Of a stretch of DNA of 64,000 bases, positions 41,756 through 52,000 are shown one piece after another. Positions within the stretch are counted from its first letter, which is position 1. Each line of letters opens with the position of its first letter. Under the pieces are notes generated by a model that was not told the origin of the DNA, did no database searches, and saw only the letters and a list, made by a program, of their open reading frames with translations. The stretch is from Aquimarina acroporae. GTDB lineage: Bacteria; Bacteroidota; Bacteroidia; Flavobacteriales; Flavobacteriaceae. The stretch covers positions 124,001-188,000 of the forward strand of contig NZ_JALPRE010000012.1 of NCBI RefSeq assembly GCF_023195925.1. Reading direction: 5' to 3'. The position numbers and the translations under genes were made by a program.

Positions 41756-43147
41756 TTACTTCCCGATACAGAAATTTGCAAAAATATTACCTAATAAATC
41801 ATCACTAGAAATCTCGCCTGTAATCTCACCAAAATGATATAGAGCCTGTCGAATATCTATAGCCATTAAGTCACCAGATAGTCCTGAGTCTAGCCCATAT
41901 TGAACTTTTTGTATTTCCTCAAGAGCTTTCAAAAGTGCATCGTAATGTCTGGTATTGGTCACAATAGTTTCGTTATTACGAAGTGCACCTGTGTTTACAA
42001 AATCTAAGAGTTTGTTTTGTAATTCTTCAACACCCAAACCAGATTTTGCAGATAACAAATGAATATTTTCAATTTCTGAAACCATATGATCAATCTCGTT
42101 CTGCTCAAGTTTGTCTACTTTATTCGCAACAATTACCAAAGGTTTTTGTGGGTACTTATTCTTGATTTTTCCAATTTCAGTCTTTAAGTCTTTTAGACTA
42201 TCTGGGGTAAGTAATGAGCTATCGACCAAATAAATCACCACCTTTGCCTGCTCTATTTTTTCAAAGGTTTTTTGTATCCCGATACTTTCAACTACGTCTT
42301 TGGTGTCTCGTATACCAGCGGTATCTATAAATCTAAACCCTATACCTCCAATAGTAATTTCATCTTCAATCGTATCTCTAGTTGTTCCTGCTATATCAGA
42401 AACAATAGCTCTTTCTTCATTGAGTAGGGCATTAAGAAGTGTAGATTTTCCAACATTGGGTTCTCCTACAATAGCTACCGGAATCCCATTTTTAATCACA
42501 TTTCCTACAGCAAACGAATCTATCAGACGTTTTAAAACATTGGTAATTCTAGCTATGAGTTCTTTAAATTGGGTTCTATCGGCAAATTCAACATCTTCTT
42601 CTGCAAAGTCGAGTTCTAACTCTATAAGAGAGGCGAAGTTAAGAAGTTCGTCTCTTAGTTTTTTAATCTCATTAGAGAATCCTCCTCGCATTTGTTGCAT
42701 GGCAATTTGGTGCGAAGCCTCAGAGTCTGAAGCAATCAAATCGGCAACGGCCTCTGCTTGTGACAGGTCTAGTTTTCCATTTAAAAAAGCTCGTAATGTA
42801 AATTCTCCGGCATCTGCCATTCGGCATCCTTTACGAAGTAAAAGTTGAATGATTTCTTGTTGAATATACGTAGACCCATGACACGAAATTTCTATAGTGG
42901 GTTCTCCGGTATAGGAGTTGCTCCCTTTAAAAATAGAAACCAATACTTCATCTAGTACACGTTCTTCATCTATGATATGACCTAAATGAATGGTATGACT
43001 TTTTTGTTTCTTTAATTCTTTCCCGCTTATAGACCTAAAAAGAGGAGAGCAAATAGTAATAGCGTCTTTTCCTGAAACGCGTATCACTGCAATAGCACCC
43101 GCTCCAGAGGGTGTCGCCAATGCTACTATGGTATCTTGTGAAATCAT
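41756..43147 (-). CDS. mnmE: tRNA uridine-5-carboxymethylaminomethyl modification GTPase MnmE
   Basis: This 463-residue enzyme works with MnmG to modify U34 of certain tRNAs. The N-terminal tetrahydrofolate domain begins DTIVALATPSGAGAIAVIRVSG, cited here in part. The G domain has GEPNVGKSTLLNAL (G1), DIAGTTRDTIEDE (G2), DTAGIRDT (G3) and NKVDKLE (G4). The protein ends with the diagnostic C-terminal FCIGK, whose Cys is required for activity. Length is standard. It is the chromosomal anchor at one side of the cassette array. Confidence 0.97.
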   Translation of the reverse strand: MISQDTIVALATPSGAGAIAVIRVSGKDAITICSPLFRSISGKELKKQKSHTIHLGHIIDEERVLDEVLVSIFKGSNSYTGEPTIEISCHGSTYIQQEIIQLLLRKGCRMADAGEFTLRAFLNGKLDLSQAEAVADLIASDSEASHQIAMQQMRGGFSNEIKKLRDELLNFASLIELELDFAEEDVEFADRTQFKELIARITNVLKRLIDSFAVGNVIKNGIPVAIVGEPNVGKSTLLNALLNEERAIVSDIAGTTRDTIEDEITIGGIGFRFIDTAGIRDTKDVVESIGIQKTFEKIEQAKVVIYLVDSSLLTPDSLKDLKTEIGKIKNKYPQKPLVIVANKVDKLEQNEIDHMVSEIENIHLLSAKSGLGVEELQNKLLDFVNTGALRNNETIVTNTRHYDALLKALEEIQKVQYGLDSGLSGDLMAIDIRQALYHFGEITGEISSDDLLGNIFANFCIGK

Positions 43148-43424
43148 ATCGTTTACTGAATGGCAAAAATAGAGATTAATATATTCACTTTAAACACGCA
43201 AGATCAAACTTTTTTTGAGGTGTTGTTTTTCTTTCCTATCTTGTAAAGCAAAGGAGATAAGCCACTTAAGAAATTAGTGTGTAACATCCCTCTTGGGGAG
43301 AGAATAAGAGAAAACTGGTCGAAGGATCAGATGGTATTGGAATACGATGTTGTAGTTTGACTGTCTACAGCATTTTTTGACAGCTAATTTAATGTCTAAC
43401 CAATAATAAATAATTCTTATTCGT

Positions 43425-45875
43425 ATGAATTTACACAACACAAACTCAATTCACTCTACGAAAAGGTATTCTTATTCCGCACTAGGAATACTCATTTGCA
43501 CAGTATTTTTATTAATGCCCCTTATCAATTGGGCGCAAACCGATCCTTTGCCAACACGATACAAAGATGTAAACTTGTCTTTATGGACAAAGGGAACTAG
43601 TGGTAGTGGTGGTAAAAGTAATGCCGAAATTTTAACAAAAACGGTAACAGAACCAGGAGCAACATGGTTGCGTTTATTTTTTGAAGATATCAACCTAGGG
43701 AAAAATAGTTCCCTTACTATCACTTCAGAATTAGACGGGGGAACGCAAAAGTTAACTTCAGCTAATATTAAAGACTGGAAAAACACCAGTGCTTATTTTA
43801 ATGGAGATAAAATAACGTTACGACTTTATGTTGCCAAAGGAGAAAATTCTATTGGTCTCAACGTAAAAGAGCTGGGTATCGGGATTAAAGATCCTAACAC
43901 AAAATCTCAGTGTGGATCTAATGACGATAGGGTAGACTCTACCGATGATGCTATCGGAAGAATCGTTCCTATTGGATGTACGGGTTGGATCATTACCAAC
44001 GGAAGATTAGTAACAGCTGGTCACTGTATAGGTAGTCGTGCACAGATTATAGAATTTAATGTACCGAAATCTAATCCAGATCGTACTATCGTACACCCTG
44101 GGCCAGAAGATCAATATCCTATTGGTAATTTTGTTTCTCCATATCCTAATAGTCCAAGCCAAGCTAATGACTGGGGTGTTTTTACAGCTAGCGCCAATAC
44201 TCAAACTGGACTTACGCCAATTCAGGCGCAAGGAAAATCTTTTAATGTGGTGCAATCTGCACCTGGTAATACAATTCGAATCACTGGATTTGGAACTGAT
44301 ACTGGTATCGATAACCAAACTCAGCAAACACATTCTGGGCCTCTTTCTTCGGTGACCAATACTTTTGTGCGTTATAGAGCCGATACTACTGGAGGAAACT
44401 CTGGTAGCCCGATTATAGATGAGGCGACAGGTAATGCAGTGGGAGTTCACGCCTATGGAGGATGTTCAGGTTCTGGGGGATCAAACTCTGGAGAAAGAGC
44501 TACAATTCCTGCCTTTTGGGATGCTATGGGATTGGGAACAACTCCACCGCCACCACCAAATGAAGACTGTTCTGGGAATGTTACATCATATCCATTTAGT
44601 GAAAGTTTTGAATCTAATTTCGGGCAATGGGAGCAAGCCAGTTCTGGAGATGATTTAAACTGGTCTAGAAATTCTGGAGGTACGCCTTCGAGTGGAACAG
44701 GACCAAGCAGCGCAGCAGATGGTAGCACGTATATCTATGTAGAAGCTTCTGGAAACGGAACGGGGTATCCCAACAAAAGAGCAATTTTAAATTCACCATG
44801 TTTGAATTTTGGAAGTCTATCTGATCCTAATCTAACATTTGAATATCATATGTTAGGAAGCGCAATTAACAGTTTGACCGTTGAGGCAAGGACCAATAAC
44901 TCAGGAAGCTGGGCAAGTGTTTTCAGCAGAACAGGAGAACAAGGAAGTAACTGGAATCAAGCCAGCGTAGATCTTTCTGCTTATGCAGGAGAAAGCAGCG
45001 TTCAGCTTAGATTTAATGTAGTTACAGGTTCTGGAGGAAGCGGATGGCAAAGTGATATTGCTATCGATGCCGTGAGTATACAAAATGGATCTAGTACTCC
45101 ACCACCTACTTGTAGTGATTTAGACTTCAACGATTTTCAAATCGTAGGATTCTCGAATCAGGATGCTGCAGGTAATTCTTCTGTTGGAGGAGGAGGGGCT
45201 TCCTTAACTTTAACTAACAATACCTGGAAGTATATTGCATTTAATTATACAGTAACTCCAAATACGGTTATAGAATTCAATTTCAGTAGTTCTTCTCAAG
45301 GAGAGATTCATGCTGTTGGTTTCGAAGATGATAATACCTTAACATCGACCAGATATTTTAAAGTTCATGGATCTCAAAATTATGGAGTGACCAATTATGA
45401 TAACTACTCTGGTGGTACTACCACCTATGTAATTCCTGTTGGTAACTTTTATACGGGAACCATGGATAGGTTAGTCTTCATAAACGATAATGATGCTGGA
45501 TCTGGCAATAATTCTACCTTCTCTAATGTAAAAGTTTATGAAGGATCTTGTGGGCAATCTGCTTTGGCAGAGCGTGCTGCAACTTTAGAAAATGTTACTC
45601 CGGTTCTAGGTACCGAAGATGAAGGCGATTTATTTGGACTTCGTATTTCTCCTAATCCAACAAAGGATGTGTTTTCTATCTATTTAAGTGGATTTACCAA
45701 AGGAAGCACAAATGCTTTTGTTTACGATATTCTTGGAAGAAAACAAGCGCAAATCACCTTACAACCTGGCGAAAACAGAATTTCAACGCGAAGTTTGTCT
45801 CTGGGACAAGGTATTTACATGATTAAACTGGATACTAAAGAAAAATCATTAACTAAAAAATTAATTATAAACTAG
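43425..45875 (+). CDS. secreted trypsin-like serine protease with MAM-like and T9SS sorting domains
   Basis: This is an 816-residue exported protease. A signal peptide ends near NWAQ (residue 38). After a propeptide-like region, the trypsin-like domain (about 165-375) carries the triad H200 in LVTAGHC, D249 in ANDWGVF and S326 in TGGNSGSP. A proline linker leads to a MAM-like domain (about 385-560) with SFESNFGQWEQ and FRNVV-type ends, then another beta domain (565-715). Residues about 735-816 are a type A type IX secretion sorting domain (ISPNPTKDVFSIYLSG to TKKLIIN). It should be secreted or attached at the cell surface. Confidence 0.92.
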   Translation: MNLHNTNSIHSTKRYSYSALGILICTVFLLMPLINWAQTDPLPTRYKDVNLSLWTKGTSGSGGKSNAEILTKTVTEPGATWLRLFFEDINLGKNSSLTITSELDGGTQKLTSANIKDWKNTSAYFNGDKITLRLYVAKGENSIGLNVKELGIGIKDPNTKSQCGSNDDRVDSTDDAIGRIVPIGCTGWIITNGRLVTAGHCIGSRAQIIEFNVPKSNPDRTIVHPGPEDQYPIGNFVSPYPNSPSQANDWGVFTASANTQTGLTPIQAQGKSFNVVQSAPGNTIRITGFGTDTGIDNQTQQTHSGPLSSVTNTFVRYRADTTGGNSGSPIIDEATGNAVGVHAYGGCSGSGGSNSGERATIPAFWDAMGLGTTPPPPPNEDCSGNVTSYPFSESFESNFGQWEQASSGDDLNWSRNSGGTPSSGTGPSSAADGSTYIYVEASGNGTGYPNKRAILNSPCLNFGSLSDPNLTFEYHMLGSAINSLTVEARTNNSGSWASVFSRTGEQGSNWNQASVDLSAYAGESSVQLRFNVVTGSGGSGWQSDIAIDAVSIQNGSSTPPPTCSDLDFNDFQIVGFSNQDAAGNSSVGGGGASLTLTNNTWKYIAFNYTVTPNTVIEFNFSSSSQGEIHAVGFEDDNTLTSTRYFKVHGSQNYGVTNYDNYSGGTTTYVIPVGNFYTGTMDRLVFINDNDAGSGNNSTFSNVKVYEGSCGQSALAERAATLENVTPVLGTEDEGDLFGLRISPNPTKDVFSIYLSGFTKGSTNAFVYDILGRKQAQITLQPGENRISTRSLSLGQGIYMIKLDTKEKSLTKKLIIN

Positions 45876-45904
45876 AATAAATTAAGTAGGGCATTAGATT
45901 GATT

Positions 45905-45939
45905 AAAGAGTTATCTGTAAAAGGATGACTCTTTTTTTT
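45905..45939 (+). terminator. rho-independent terminator after the protease gene
   Basis: AAAGAGTTATC and GGATGACTCTTT pair around a short loop and are followed by a run of eight T. It lies about 30 bp after the protease stop codon. Confidence 0.75.
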
Positions 45940-46073
45940 GTGTTTAACTTTTACCTAATTGATTTGGATGTACAAAAGCAAATCTTTTGTTAAACATGAA
46001 TTAGGAGGGTAACGTTATCTTGAGGTCGTATATAAACATTAAATAGCCCACTTTATCCTAGGTGTAGAGGTTG

Positions 46074-46104
46074 TTTAAAAGACATAAACCTTGAGTGTCT
46101 TTAA
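46074..46104 (+). promoter_or_regulatory. inverted repeat in the leader of the peptide gene
   Basis: TTTAAAAGACA and TGTCTTTAAA pair with a single bulge, around a loop of 10-11 bases. It lies about 35 bp before the start of the lanthipeptide-like gene and may be an operator or an mRNA leader hairpin. Confidence 0.35.
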
Positions 46105-46138
46105 ATGTTCAGGGGACTCATAATTAAAACCTTATAAA

Positions 46139-46330
46139 ATGAAAAAAAACAAAAAGATCAGTCTTTCTTTAAACAAGAAAGTAATTACTAAACTTGAAGA
46201 AAACAGTATTCGAGGAGGTCAAGCTTATGGTATTTCTTATCATAATGGACAAGGAGAATTATTATACGATTGCGCTTCTCACTTTGGATGCGGTCCAGAA
46301 AGTTTAGAAGCAAGTTGCCCCATAGGATAA
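46139..46330 (+). CDS. class I lanthipeptide-like (GG-leader) natural product precursor
   Basis: This is a 63-residue peptide. Residues 1-27 form a Lys-rich leader, KKISLSLNKKVITKLEENS, ending in IRGG, the double-glycine cleavage site seen in Bacteroidetes lanthipeptide and GG-type precursors. The core of 36 residues has three Cys (DCASHFGCGPE and ASCPIG) with several Ser that could form thioether rings. No LanB, LanC, radical SAM or ABC transporter gene is close by, so modification and export enzymes would have to be elsewhere. A strong terminator follows directly. Confidence 0.78.
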   Translation: MKKNKKISLSLNKKVITKLEENSIRGGQAYGISYHNGQGELLYDCASHFGCGPESLEASCPIG

Positions 46331-46350
46331 CGATAACAGTCTCTTATCAA

Positions 46351-46385
46351 GGCATAGATCAAAATTGATCTATGCCTTTTTTTTT
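46351..46385 (+). terminator. strong rho-independent terminator
   Basis: GGCATAGATCAA and TTGATCTATGCC form a perfect 12-bp stem with a two-base loop, followed by at least nine T. It ends the lanthipeptide-like transcript 21 bp after the stop codon. Confidence 0.9.
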
Positions 46386-46450
46386 GCCTTATTATGAAAA
46401 ATCTAAGCCAGGTCTTATTTTTTAAAAAGTTCAACTAAAAATGTAACAAA

Positions 46451-46500
46451 TTGCTATTATTTTCGTCATATAAGTATATTTGCTAATATTTTTAGCAAAT
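46451..46500 (+). promoter_or_regulatory. consensus promoter with an overlapping inverted repeat
   Basis: TTG at 46451-46453 and TATATTTG at 46475-46482 are separated by 21 bp, a good Bacteroidetes promoter for the DUF4870 gene. ATTTGCTAA (46478-46486) and TTAGCAAAT (46492-46500) form a perfect inverted repeat that covers the -7 element and the expected transcription start, so it could be an operator. Confidence 0.6.
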
Positions 46501-46529
46501 AATTCAATCATCAATCAAAAAACAAAATC

Positions 46530-46868
46530 ATGAGACAAGACAAATCATTATTGGTAATCACACATTTATCACAGTTGCTGGATTTAGTTACCGGTTTCGG
46601 TGGGTTTGTGGTTCCTCTTATTCTTTGGCTAACCCAACGTGAAAGGGTTTTGGCTATGGATGAACATGGGAAATCTATTATGAATTTCCAGATCAGCATG
46701 TTTATTTATGCACTTATTTGTATTCCTTTAGTATTACTATTTGGTTTAGGGATTTTAGGGTTTATTGTAATTGGTATTTTGTATTTAGTTTTTCCAATTA
46801 TCAATGCGATTAGAGCGAGTAACGGTGAACAACCTTCGTATCCACTTTCGATAACTATTATTAAATAA
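46530..46868 (+). CDS. DUF4870 domain membrane protein
   Basis: This is a 112-residue membrane protein with three helices. It has the DUF4870 layout: ITHLSQLLDLVTGFGGFVVPLILWL at the start (cited in part), the polar MDEHGKSIMNFQISM between helices, and a terminal FPIINAIRASNGEQPSYPLSI. The family is widespread and of unknown function. The gene has its own promoter and shares a terminator with the converging amtB gene. Confidence 0.87.
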   Translation: MRQDKSLLVITHLSQLLDLVTGFGGFVVPLILWLTQRERVLAMDEHGKSIMNFQISMFIYALICIPLVLLFGLGILGFIVIGILYLVFPIINAIRASNGEQPSYPLSITIIK

Positions 46869-46871
46869 AAA

Positions 46872-46895
46872 AAAGGGCAGTATTTACTGCCCTTT
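46872..46895. terminator. bidirectional terminator between DUF4870 gene and amtB
   Basis: AAAGGGCAGTA and TACTGCCCTTT form a perfect 11-bp stem with a TT loop. A run of eight A precedes it on the plus strand, which gives a long U-tract for amtB transcription on the minus strand. The plus-strand T-tract is shorter. Confidence 0.85.
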
Positions 46896-46944
46896 CTATT
46901 GCAATACACAATTTAAATCTTGTGTTGATTAATTTTGTATGAAT

Positions 46945-48219
46945 TTATTCTCCATATGCATTAATACCATGTTCGTGCACATCAAGACCATCAATTTCTT
47001 CTCTTTCAGAAACTCTTAATCCAATCGTTTTCTTTAAGATAAATAATACTATAAAACTAGTAAGTACTGCCCATCCTATATAAGAAAGAGAACCTAGGGT
47101 TTGTACTCCTAATAGTTTGGCTCCTCCTCCGTAGAAAAGACCACCATCTGTTGCCAAAAACCCTATCAACACAGTTCCTAAGAAACCACATACTCCATGT
47201 ACAGAAATTGCACCTACAGGATCGTCGACCTTTAATTTCTTGTCTATAAACTCAATAGAAAGTACAACAACAATTCCGCAAATTAAACCAATTACAAGTG
47301 CGCCAAACTGGCTTACTGCACCACAACCAGCTGTAATTCCTACCAAACCAGCAAGAGCTCCATTTAGAGTCATAGAGACATCTGGCTTACCATACTTAAT
47401 CCAAGTAAATAATAATGCTGCAATAGCTCCAATAGCGGCTGCTATATTTGTGTTGATAATAACACTTCCAGCACCTACAGTATCACTGCCTCCCCAAGCT
47501 AATTGAGAACCTCCGTTAAATCCAAACCAACCTAGCCAAAGAATTAGAACTCCAAGAGCACCAAAAAGCATGTTGTGACCTGGGATTACATTAACTTTAC
47601 CATCTTCATATTTTCCAATTCGTGGCCCTACCAGTTTGGCAGCTACGAATGCTGCTGCACCACCTACAGCGTGCACTACAGATGAACCTGCAAAATCAAC
47701 AAACCCTAGTGTGTTTAGCCATGCATCATCATCAAATGGCCAGTACCAGCTACCTGAAATAGGATATATGATAGCAGTTAATATAAAAGAGAAAATTAAA
47801 TAGGTAGAAAATTTTGTACGCCCTGCAATGGCTCCAGATACAATAGTAGCAGCTGTAGCACAAAAAACAGTTTGAAAGAATAGGTTATACCAGTCATCAG
47901 CATGAAAAAAAGCATACCCTTGATCACTCGAACTCCATCTAAAAAAACCACCGGCTATAACCTCATCTCCATACATGATGGCATACCCAATAGCCCAGAA
48001 TATAATTGAACCTATAGAGAGATCCATTATGTTTTTCATTACAATATTAGCAGCGTTTTTACCTCGAGTAAAACCAACTTCTACTAATGTGAATCCTCCT
48101 TGCATGAAGAATACTAGAATAGCAGAAAGCGTAATCCATAAAGCTGCCATGTCACCGTTGATCCCTTCGACAGCAGCTTCGACGGCTTTTTGTACATCTT
48201 GTTGTTCTATATTATTCAT
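46945..48219 (-). CDS. amtB: ammonium transporter AmtB
   Basis: This is a 424-residue channel with about 11 transmembrane helices. Family signatures include DFAGSSVVHAVGGAAAFVAA (first conserved His), WLGWFGFNGGSQLAW and GAISVHGVCGFLGTVLIG (second His). There is no cleavable signal of the proteobacterial type. It conducts ammonia across the inner membrane. It is 53 bp downstream of the P-II gene, the classic glnK-amtB arrangement, in which P-II blocks the channel when nitrogen is plentiful. Confidence 0.96.
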   Translation of the reverse strand: MNNIEQQDVQKAVEAAVEGINGDMAALWITLSAILVFFMQGGFTLVEVGFTRGKNAANIVMKNIMDLSIGSIIFWAIGYAIMYGDEVIAGGFFRWSSSDQGYAFFHADDWYNLFFQTVFCATAATIVSGAIAGRTKFSTYLIFSFILTAIIYPISGSWYWPFDDDAWLNTLGFVDFAGSSVVHAVGGAAAFVAAKLVGPRIGKYEDGKVNVIPGHNMLFGALGVLILWLGWFGFNGGSQLAWGGSDTVGAGSVIINTNIAAAIGAIAALLFTWIKYGKPDVSMTLNGALAGLVGITAGCGAVSQFGALVIGLICGIVVVLSIEFIDKKLKVDDPVGAISVHGVCGFLGTVLIGFLATDGGLFYGGGAKLLGVQTLGSLSYIGWAVLTSFIVLFILKKTIGLRVSEREEIDGLDVHEHGINAYGE

Positions 48220-48272
48220 AAAATATGTGTTTTAATTTTAAGTTTTAGTTGATTTTTAGTTGTTACAAAGGT

Positions 48273-48611
48273 TTATTTTAAAGTATCCCCACCTTTTTCG
48301 CCGGTACGAATTCGATATGCATCCTTTACATCAGATACAAATATTTTTCCGTCTCCGACTTCTCCCGTTTTGGCAGCTTCAAGTATTGCAGAAATGGTAG
48401 CCTCTTCGAAATCATCATTTACCACAATTGATAAATATCTCCTTTGTATATCTGTAGTACTGTAAGAAATACCTCTGTAAACACTTCCCTTTTGTTCGTG
48501 ACCAACTCCGGTTACATCCCAATATGAGAAAAACAATACACCCTTATCATGTAGTGCTTCTCTAACCACACGGTATTTTGATCTCCTAATGATTGCCTCT
48601 ATTTTCTTCAT
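48273..48611 (-). CDS. P-II family nitrogen regulatory protein
   Basis: This is a 112-residue P-II signal protein. It begins KKIEAIIRRSKYRVVREAL. The T-loop reads GVGHEQKGSVYRGISYSTTD, in which Y45 and Y50 correspond to Y46 and Y51 of enteric GlnB/GlnK, so the uridylylation-type Tyr is retained although the loop sequence is divergent. The C-loop TGEVGDGKIFVSDVKDAYRIRTGE is typical (cited in part). It should bind ATP, ADP and 2-oxoglutarate and regulate the ammonium channel encoded next. Confidence 0.94.
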   Translation of the reverse strand: MKKIEAIIRRSKYRVVREALHDKGVLFFSYWDVTGVGHEQKGSVYRGISYSTTDIQRRYLSIVVNDDFEEATISAILEAAKTGEVGDGKIFVSDVKDAYRIRTGEKGGDTLK

Positions 48612-48647
48612 AAAGAATAAAAGTTAAAATTAATGTTAAATTCAGAT

Positions 48648-48746
48648 CAAAAATATGTGAAATTGTTTTTTACATCCAAATTTTATGGGGTTATCACGTA
48701 ATTTTTATCATTTTGTAATAAATACCCCCTAAAAAATTAGGGGTAT
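48648..48746 (-). promoter_or_regulatory. promoter of the P-II/amtB operon with upstream inverted repeat
   Basis: On the minus strand TTG (48679-48677) and TATTTTTG (48655-48648) are separated by 21 bp, matching the Bacteroidetes consensus. About 43 bp further upstream, ATACCCC-C-TAA (48722-48732) and TTAGGGGTAT (48737-48746) form an inverted repeat that could bind a nitrogen regulator. The rest of the 472-bp gap to gltB (48747-49083) is very T-rich, and I see no gene in it. Confidence 0.6.
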
Positions 48747-49083
48747 GTATTTTTAGAAGAAAAAAATGATGATTCTTCACTTCAAAAATTCGGTTTTTTT
48801 ACGAAAACGTTTGAAATACATTTTTTTGATAAAAAAGTGATCAATTTTTTACGTAAACCCGCATGAAATTTGGTTTTTTTTGAAAAAATCGCATTATCAA
48901 ATTCTTAAATAGAGGACCTTATTTTGTGATTATTTTATTCAAGTGACCTTTTTTTTGGATAGCCCGGAAAAGTGATGTTGATTACTTCGGTTTTCTTTCT
49001 CCTTCCTTAACGATTTGTTAATTTCATACACATAAAACACCGAACTTTTCTTAACGAGTTCATAAAATAAGTTGGAAATTATT

Positions 49084-52000
49084 ATGAAGAAACAAGGAAT
49101 GTATTTGCCAGAGTTCGAGCATGATGCTTGTGGTGCTGGATTTATATGTAGCCTCGAAGGTAAAAAGTCAAATGACATTATACATAAAGCTTTAGAAATT
49201 TTAGAAAAACTGGAGCATAGAGGTGCAGTAAGTGCTGATGGGAAAACGGGTGATGGAGCCGGTATATTAATAGATATTCCTCACGACTTTTTTGTTGAGA
49301 ATTGTGATTTTGATTTACCTAAAGCTGGAGAATATGCAGTGAGTAATGTGTTTTTGCCAAAGAAAGAGAATCAAAGGCAGTTTTGTATAGACACTTTTGA
49401 AAAGAATATAGCAGATCAAGGACTTGTTTTGTTAGGGTGGAGAGTAGTTCCCGTAGATCCTATACATCTGGGAGAAATTGCAGCCACTACAGAACCATTT
49501 ATTAAACAAATATTTATAGGTAAAGAAAGAGAAGATCAAAGTTATTTTGATTTTAATCTAAAATTATTTACTGCCAGAAAAATGACAGAACATACTATTT
49601 ATAGTTCTAAGTTATCTGAAAGTAAATTTTTCTATTTGCCTAGTTTATCTACAAAGACCTTAATATTTAAAGGATTATTAATGCCAGAAGATATTAAGTT
49701 GTATTATGAGGATTTACTAGATCCAAAAGTGGTAACTAGACTGGCATTGGTACACCAGCGTTTTTCTACCAATACATTTCCAACCTGGGATTTGGCACAA
49801 CCTTTTCGTTACATGTGTCACAATGGCGAAATAAATACGTTAAGAGGAAATGTTACTAGAATGCGTTCTCGTGAAGAATTATTGGAGAGCGATTGGTTTG
49901 GTGAGGATATAAAAAAGGTACTTCCTGTGGTTTTACCAGGGAAGTCTGATTCTGCCTCTATGGATATGGTAGTTGAGTTATTGTTAATGACAGGGAGGTC
50001 ACTTCCTGAAGTGATGATGATGATGGTGCCAGAAGCCTGGGAAAAGAACCCTGAAATGTCTGAAGCTAAAAAGGCCTTTTACGAATTTAATTCTTGTGCG
50101 ATGGAACCATGGGATGGACCAGCTTCTATTCCGTTTACTGATGGGAATTACATCGGTGCTGTATTAGATAGAAATGGTCTGCGACCATCTCGATATTCGG
50201 TTACAAAAAATGGATATGTAATCATGTCTTCAGAAACTGGAGTGGTCGATATTGATCCACAAAATATAGAATATCACGGTAGACTAGAACCAGGAAAAAT
50301 GTTCCTGGTAAATATGGATGAAGGTAGAATCGTTAATGATGAGGAGATTAAAGAAGAGATTGCGGCAAAACATCCATACAGAGAATGGTTAGACAAAAAT
50401 CTGGTTCACTTAAAAGATATACCTTATAATGACTGTCCACTGTTCTTAGGAGAAGAAACCATAGCTAAGAGAAAAGAAGTATTTGGATATACTCAAGAAG
50501 ATATTGATACTATTATATCGCCTATGGGACAGGGTGGTAAAGAACCTATTGGTTCTATGGGGTCAGATACTCCTATAGCAGTGCTTTCAGAAAGACCACA
50601 GCTTATCTATAATTACTTCAAACAATTATTCGCTCAGGTTACGAATCCACCATTAGATGGTATTCGAGAAGAATTAATTTGTGATATAAGTTTAACATTA
50701 GGAGCAGATCATAATATTTTTGATACCAGTGATAAGCATTGTAATAAGCTTAAAATTCAAAACCCGGTAATTTCTAAAGAGGATTTAGATAAAATTAAAA
50801 CGTATACAGATAAAGGGTTTAAGGCTTCTTCAATATCAATGCTATATAATATTAACAGAGGACTAAATGGATTAGAAGATGCCTTGCAAATCATGTTAAA
50901 TAAAGTTTCTGAAGCTATCGATGAAGGAAACAATATTATTATCCTTTCTGATAGAAATGTGAGTAAACATAGAGCTCCGATTCCGGCGTTATTGGCGTGT
51001 TCTTTTGTGAATAGTGGTTTGCAGAAGTTAGGCAAACGTTCTAAGGTGAGTATGATTATCGAATCGGCTGAGCCAAGAGAAGTACATCACTTTGCACTGT
51101 TATTTGGTTATGGAGCAAGTGCGATTAACCCATATATGGTAAATGAAATTATCGGGGAACAGATCGCAGAAAAGAATATTGTAGATCTTAGCTTTGAAGA
51201 AGCTATCAATAATTATAATAAAGCAGTTGGAAAAGGAGTGTTGAAGGTGATGAACAAGATTGGAATTTCTACCTTGAATTCTTATCGAAGTTCACAACTG
51301 TTTGAGTGTATTGGGATTAATACTACCGTAGTAGAAAAATATTTCCCGAATACGGCTACAAGAATTCAAGGAATTGGATTATACGAAATAGAGAAAGAAA
51401 TCTCCAAAAGGCACCATAGAGCCTATGTAGAAAGAGAGGTAGAAGCCAATCTCGATCTTGAAATTGGAGGGCAATACCGATGGAGACGAAACGGAGAAAA
51501 ACATCAGTTTAATCCGTTGTCTGTGGCAAAGTTACAGAAATCGGTACGTGATAATGATCCTAAGACCTATAAGGAGTATGCCGAGCTTATCAATGAGCAA
51601 TCAAAAAGCTTAATGACCATTCGAGGGTTATTAGAATTTTCAAATTATGACCCTATTCCTTTAGATGAAGTTGAACCTTGGACCGAAATAGTTAAGCGAT
51701 TCAAGACTGGAGCAATGTCTTATGGTTCAATAAGTAAAGAGGCCCATGAAAATTTGGCTATTGCCATGAATCGTATAGGAGGGAAGAGTAACTCTGGAGA
51801 AGGAGGAGAAAACCCAGAACGTTTTTACAAAAATGTTGGAGGAGATTGGAAAAATAGTGCTATTAAGCAGGTAGCTTCCGGTAGATTTGGAGTATCATCA
51901 AACTACCTAACTAGTGCTGCCGAGATTCAAATAAAAATGGCACAAGGAGCAAAACCTGGAGAAGGGGGACAGCTTCCGGGTCCAAAAGTAAATCCTGAGA

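Noticed and set aside
43148-43424. A remnant gene between mnmE and the protease gene
   Set aside because: No frame of useful length or recognisable peptide pattern was found in this 277-bp gap.
44007-44450. A 147-residue minus-strand frame inside the protease gene
   Set aside because: It is antisense to a well-supported catalytic domain and has no family features.
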